64,000 nucleotides of DNA, from NCBI RefSeq assembly GCF_905175375.1, contig NZ_CAJIMS010000001.1, forward strand, positions 1,798,001 through 1,862,000, given 5' to 3'. This DNA comes from Chryseobacterium aquaeductus. GTDB taxonomy: Bacteria; Bacteroidota; Bacteroidia; Flavobacteriales; Weeksellaceae. The notes under the pieces are model-generated. The model did not search any database. It had not been told where the DNA came from and worked only from the letters and a program-made list of their open reading frames with translations. This document shows, piece by piece, positions 61,993-64,000 of this stretch. Numbering within the stretch: position 1 is the first letter of the stretch; every line of letters begins with the position of its first letter. Position numbers and translations under genes: made by a program.

Positions 61993-62529
61993 CGTAGTCA
62001 GCAAATATACAAAAGCTTTATAACTTTCCTGATATAGTTCGACCCAGCCACATAAAACCTTTTCAGCTTTCCCTGATTGCAGAATCTGTGCCGCGTATGA
62101 ATTCAAAAATTTTTCATCAAACTGATCCAGAACGAAAAAAGCGTTTTCAGTCTGCATTTTATGCTTAATGCTGATTTCGCCAACGCAAATGTTGGGTAAA
62201 GTGTACACAAAAACGGCAGGACTTGGGAAATAATTTTCCTTAGAATTGATGCTTTCCTGATATTTGAAATCCGTGTCAAGGCTTGAAGATCTGTTAGCGA
62301 AAACCAAAGCTGTTTGGCTATGGTCATCGTTTTTTAGAATCATTTCGGAAGCGAGAAACGCAAGTTTGCTCAAATTATCCATTTTATGAAATTTCGGATA
62401 ATTCAGTTCTAAACTTTTATAAGCTTCTTTTGCAAAATCTGAGAAATTTTCAGTTTTGCTTTCAAAAATAACTTGTTTGTTTACGGTTATTTTTGAGTGT
62501 TCTATGGTGCAAATGTCTGTTTTATTCAT
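61990..62529 (-). CDS. Short ketosynthase-like protein
   Basis: 179 aa from ATG 62529 (a GTG nine bases upstream is also possible). Segments [34 protein letters not shown], and [20 protein letters not shown] match the N-terminal part of ketosynthase-like proteins found in aryl-polyene clusters (Ketoacyl-synt_2 pattern). The Cys-His-His triad is absent, so it is not a condensing enzyme itself. A structural or priming role with the neighbouring ketosynthases is inferred. The upstream ketosynthase stop is 10 bases before its start. Confidence 0.65.
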   Translation of the reverse strand: MNKTDICTIEHSKITVNKQVIFESKTENFSDFAKEAYKSLELNYPKFHKMDNLSKLAFLASEMILKNDDHSQTALVFANRSSSLDTDFKYQESINSKENYFPSPAVFVYTLPNICVGEISIKHKMQTENAFFVLDQFDEKFLNSYAAQILQSGKAEKVLCGWVELYQESYKAFVYLLTT

Positions 62530-62539
62530 CGTTTTCACT

Positions 62540-63688
62540 TTAACATTTCTCCAAAACTATCGCCGCATTACACCCGCCAAAACCAGAAGCCGTTTTCAGA
62601 ATGTATTTAATTTCTGCTGATTGGTTTTCTTTAATGATATTCAAATCCTGGGAAATGCCCATTTCTTCAAAGTTTTTGGATTGAATTAAAGTATTGTGCA
62701 AAGCAGATTCCATAGAAATAATGCTTTCCAGCAAACCAGATGCGCCTAAACAGTGTCCGTAATAACCTTTCATGCTATTTAGAGGAACATTCTGCAAATT
62801 CATTCTGTTGAAAGCGATGGCTTCCATTTCATCGTTGTACGGCGTTGCTGTTCCGTGAGCGGAAATAAAATCGATTTGTTCTGATGAAACATTTGCTTCT
62901 TTCATTGCATTTTGGACACTTGCAAACAATCCGTCACCTGTTCTTGATGGTCCGGAAATATGATTGGCATCGTTAATTGCTGAATCACCTAAAACTTTAA
63001 ACTTAAATCTTTCATTCTCTGATGGAGTAGAAGTTATGAATGCACTTGCTGTGGCTTCACCCAGATTAATTCCGTTGCGGTTTTTATCGTAAGGTTTGCA
63101 AGGTTCGCTTCCAATCGCCTGAAAAGAATTGAAACCCGAAATCACAAATTCAGAAATTTCATCTCCGGCAACCACAAAAGCATCTTTATATTTTCCTGCG
63201 TTAATCATATTTTTTGCCACAGAAATCGCCATCACTCCCGAAACACAAGCATTGGAAACGACAATTGGTTTGCTTTTAAAGCCAAAAAAATCAGCTAATT
63301 TTTGAGCTAAATTTGAAAGATAAACGCCTTCAGGTAAGGTGCTTTCGTTTTTTAATAAACTGATATTTCCTTTCGTTGTTGAAAGAATAAAAGCGGTTTT
63401 GTCTGAAATCTGATGTCTAACCACCAAAGGTTTCAGACTTAATAAAAACATTTTTTCAAGTCTTGTGAAATTTTCCGTGGTACTCTGAGCGGAGCCGAAA
63501 AGTTTTTTAAATTCTTCTTCTAATTTTTCATCATCAATTTTAGAAACAAAAAAAGCGTCGTGATTATCAATAACCTGATGTAAAGCCACGCCAGATTTTC
63601 CTTCCAGAAGCGCTTTCCAGTTTGATTCCACATCAAAACCCAAAGGTGTGACGCAATTGTAATCTGTAATGTAAATTTCTTTGTTCAT
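62540..63688 (-). CDS. Beta-ketoacyl-ACP synthase, third complete copy
   Basis: 382 aa. The triad is present: Cys148 ([11 protein letters not shown]), His278 ([11 protein letters not shown]) and His312 ([13 protein letters not shown]), with terminal [13 protein letters not shown]. The N-terminal region around 50-110 is compressed relative to KAS II, pointing to a different substrate or chain-length preference. It could act early, joining the aryl starter to malonyl-ACP, but the sequence does not prove this. It is co-transcribed with the short ketosynthase-like gene downstream. Confidence 0.87.
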   Translation of the reverse strand: MNKEIYITDYNCVTPLGFDVESNWKALLEGKSGVALHQVIDNHDAFFVSKIDDEKLEEEFKKLFGSAQSTTENFTRLEKMFLLSLKPLVVRHQISDKTAFILSTTKGNISLLKNESTLPEGVYLSNLAQKLADFFGFKSKPIVVSNACVSGVMAISVAKNMINAGKYKDAFVVAGDEISEFVISGFNSFQAIGSEPCKPYDKNRNGINLGEATASAFITSTPSENERFKFKVLGDSAINDANHISGPSRTGDGLFASVQNAMKEANVSSEQIDFISAHGTATPYNDEMEAIAFNRMNLQNVPLNSMKGYYGHCLGASGLLESIISMESALHNTLIQSKNFEEMGISQDLNIIKENQSAEIKYILKTASGFGGCNAAIVLEKC

Positions 63689-63714
63689 TAATTACCGAAA
63701 TTTTCTATTCATAT

Positions 63715-63752
63715 TTTGAAAAGCCAAAAGCCAGAAGCCAACTGCTACAAGC
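63715..63752. repeat. Short GCCAAAAGCCAGAAGCC-type intergenic repeat
   Basis: Units of about 7-8 bases (GCCAAAA, GCCAGAA, GCCAACT, then CAAGCC) repeat imperfectly in the gap between the ketosynthase start and the thioesterase stop. Confidence 0.35.
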
Positions 63753-63755
63753 CAA

Positions 63756-64000
63756 TTAAAATCCCATTTTGTTTTTCCAGTTTTGAAAAAACTCCGGATT
63801 GTACAGGCATAAATTATTGTCAGAATCCAGAAAAACCTGAATGGTTTCACCGCTGCAAACGAGTTGATTATTTTGATTGAAAATCTCATATTTATAAATC
63901 AATTTCGCCGAAATCGAATTCACGAAAGTTGTTACAATATTAAATGTTTCGCCATATTTTAGAGGCAGAAAATGTTCGCAAGTGCTTTTCACAATCGGCG
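63756..64000 (-). CDS. Hotdog thioesterase (4-hydroxybenzoyl-CoA thioesterase-like), 5' end outside window
   Basis: The frame is open to the window edge, so the GTG at 63992 is internal. The visible 80 residues read KSTCEHFLPLKYGETFNIVT, then SAKLIYKYEIFNQNNQLVCSGE and IQVFLDSDNNLCLYNPEF. This is the C-terminal three-quarters of a YbgC/4HBT-type hotdog thioesterase, and the catalytic Asp region is missing because it lies upstream. In aryl-polyene loci such thioesterases release or edit acyl-ACP. It continues the same minus-strand run as the ketosynthases. Confidence 0.8.
   Translation of the reverse strand, partial: PIVKSTCEHFLPLKYGETFNIVTTFVNSISAKLIYKYEIFNQNNQLVCSGETIQVFLDSDNNLCLYNPEFFQNWKNKMGF

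Noticed and set aside
1..64000. CRISPR array, tRNA or rRNA genes, insertion sequence
   Set aside because: I saw no regularly spaced direct repeats, no tRNA-like T-loop/anticodon arrangement and no transposase-like frame. A tRNAscan or ISfinder run would be needed to exclude them fully.

Overview
The window is AT-rich, gene-dense bacterial DNA that reads as a flavobacterium of the Chryseobacterium type (Bacteroidota, Weeksellaceae-like). The evidence is: secreted proteins with type IX secretion (T9SS) C-terminal sorting domains; promoters of the TTTG-N19-TAnnTTTG type; almost no Shine-Dalgarno sequences; TonB-dependent receptors; a C45/LolA/ketosynthase pigment locus with a tyrosine ammonia-lyase (flexirubin type); and several families of short intergenic repeats. 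The genus is an inference. No rRNA, tRNA, CRISPR array, insertion sequence or prophage was seen.

Layout. 1-6011: three tandem, paralogous T9SS-exported adhesin-like proteins (the first cut by the window edge), each followed by its own hairpin terminator. 6109-16002: an outer-membrane beta-barrel receptor, a MerA/Lpd-like flavoprotein disulfide reductase, and two unrelated aconitases (mitochondrial-type Acn and AcnB). Upstream of acnB lies a decayed 129-bp copy of the Acn N-terminus. 16003-19101: a WG-repeat protein, then a promoter, a TPP riboswitch and a TonB receptor that is probably the thiamin transporter. 19384-29183: mixed housekeeping and envelope genes (HU-like membrane protein, acyl-CoA thioesterase, 2-hydroxyacid dehydrogenase, DUF3472 T9SS protein, serine hydrolase, Ig-like lipoprotein, haem-binding protein, Nudix, XerD) plus a dead XRE-type regulator gene. 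29207-36847: deaminase, enoyl-CoA hydratase, divergent catalase/OxyR, MetK, an ECF sigma factor followed by a 44-aa ORF, and a HAD nucleotidase. 36906-43846: minus-strand block trpS, sanA-like, lspA, two small proteins, a DksA-like protein and ileS. The IleRS carries a rearranged GIHH signature instead of HxGH.

44232-64000 (running off the end): a flexirubin/aryl-polyene biosynthesis locus. TAL would make 4-coumarate from tyrosine and an adenylate-forming ligase would activate it. Two ACPs, three ketosynthases with complete Cys-His-His triads, a chain-length-factor-like ketosynthase, a short ketosynthase-like protein, a ketoreductase and a hotdog dehydratase would extend it into a polyene. 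A halogenase/hydroxylase-like flavoprotein, a CrtI-like flavoprotein, an LpxL-like acyltransferase, a C45 N-terminal-nucleophile lipoprotein, a glycosyltransferase-DUF2062 fusion, a polysaccharide deacetylase, LolA and a small lipoprotein are candidates for tailoring, ester formation and transfer to the outer membrane. No dialkylresorcinol genes (darA/darB) lie inside the window.

The pathway type is known. The less ordinary items are the GIHH IleRS, the aconitase relic, the halogenase-like enzyme, the degenerate ketosynthases, the candidate ester-forming C45 lipoprotein, and a palindromic repeat family found only next to the two ACP genes.
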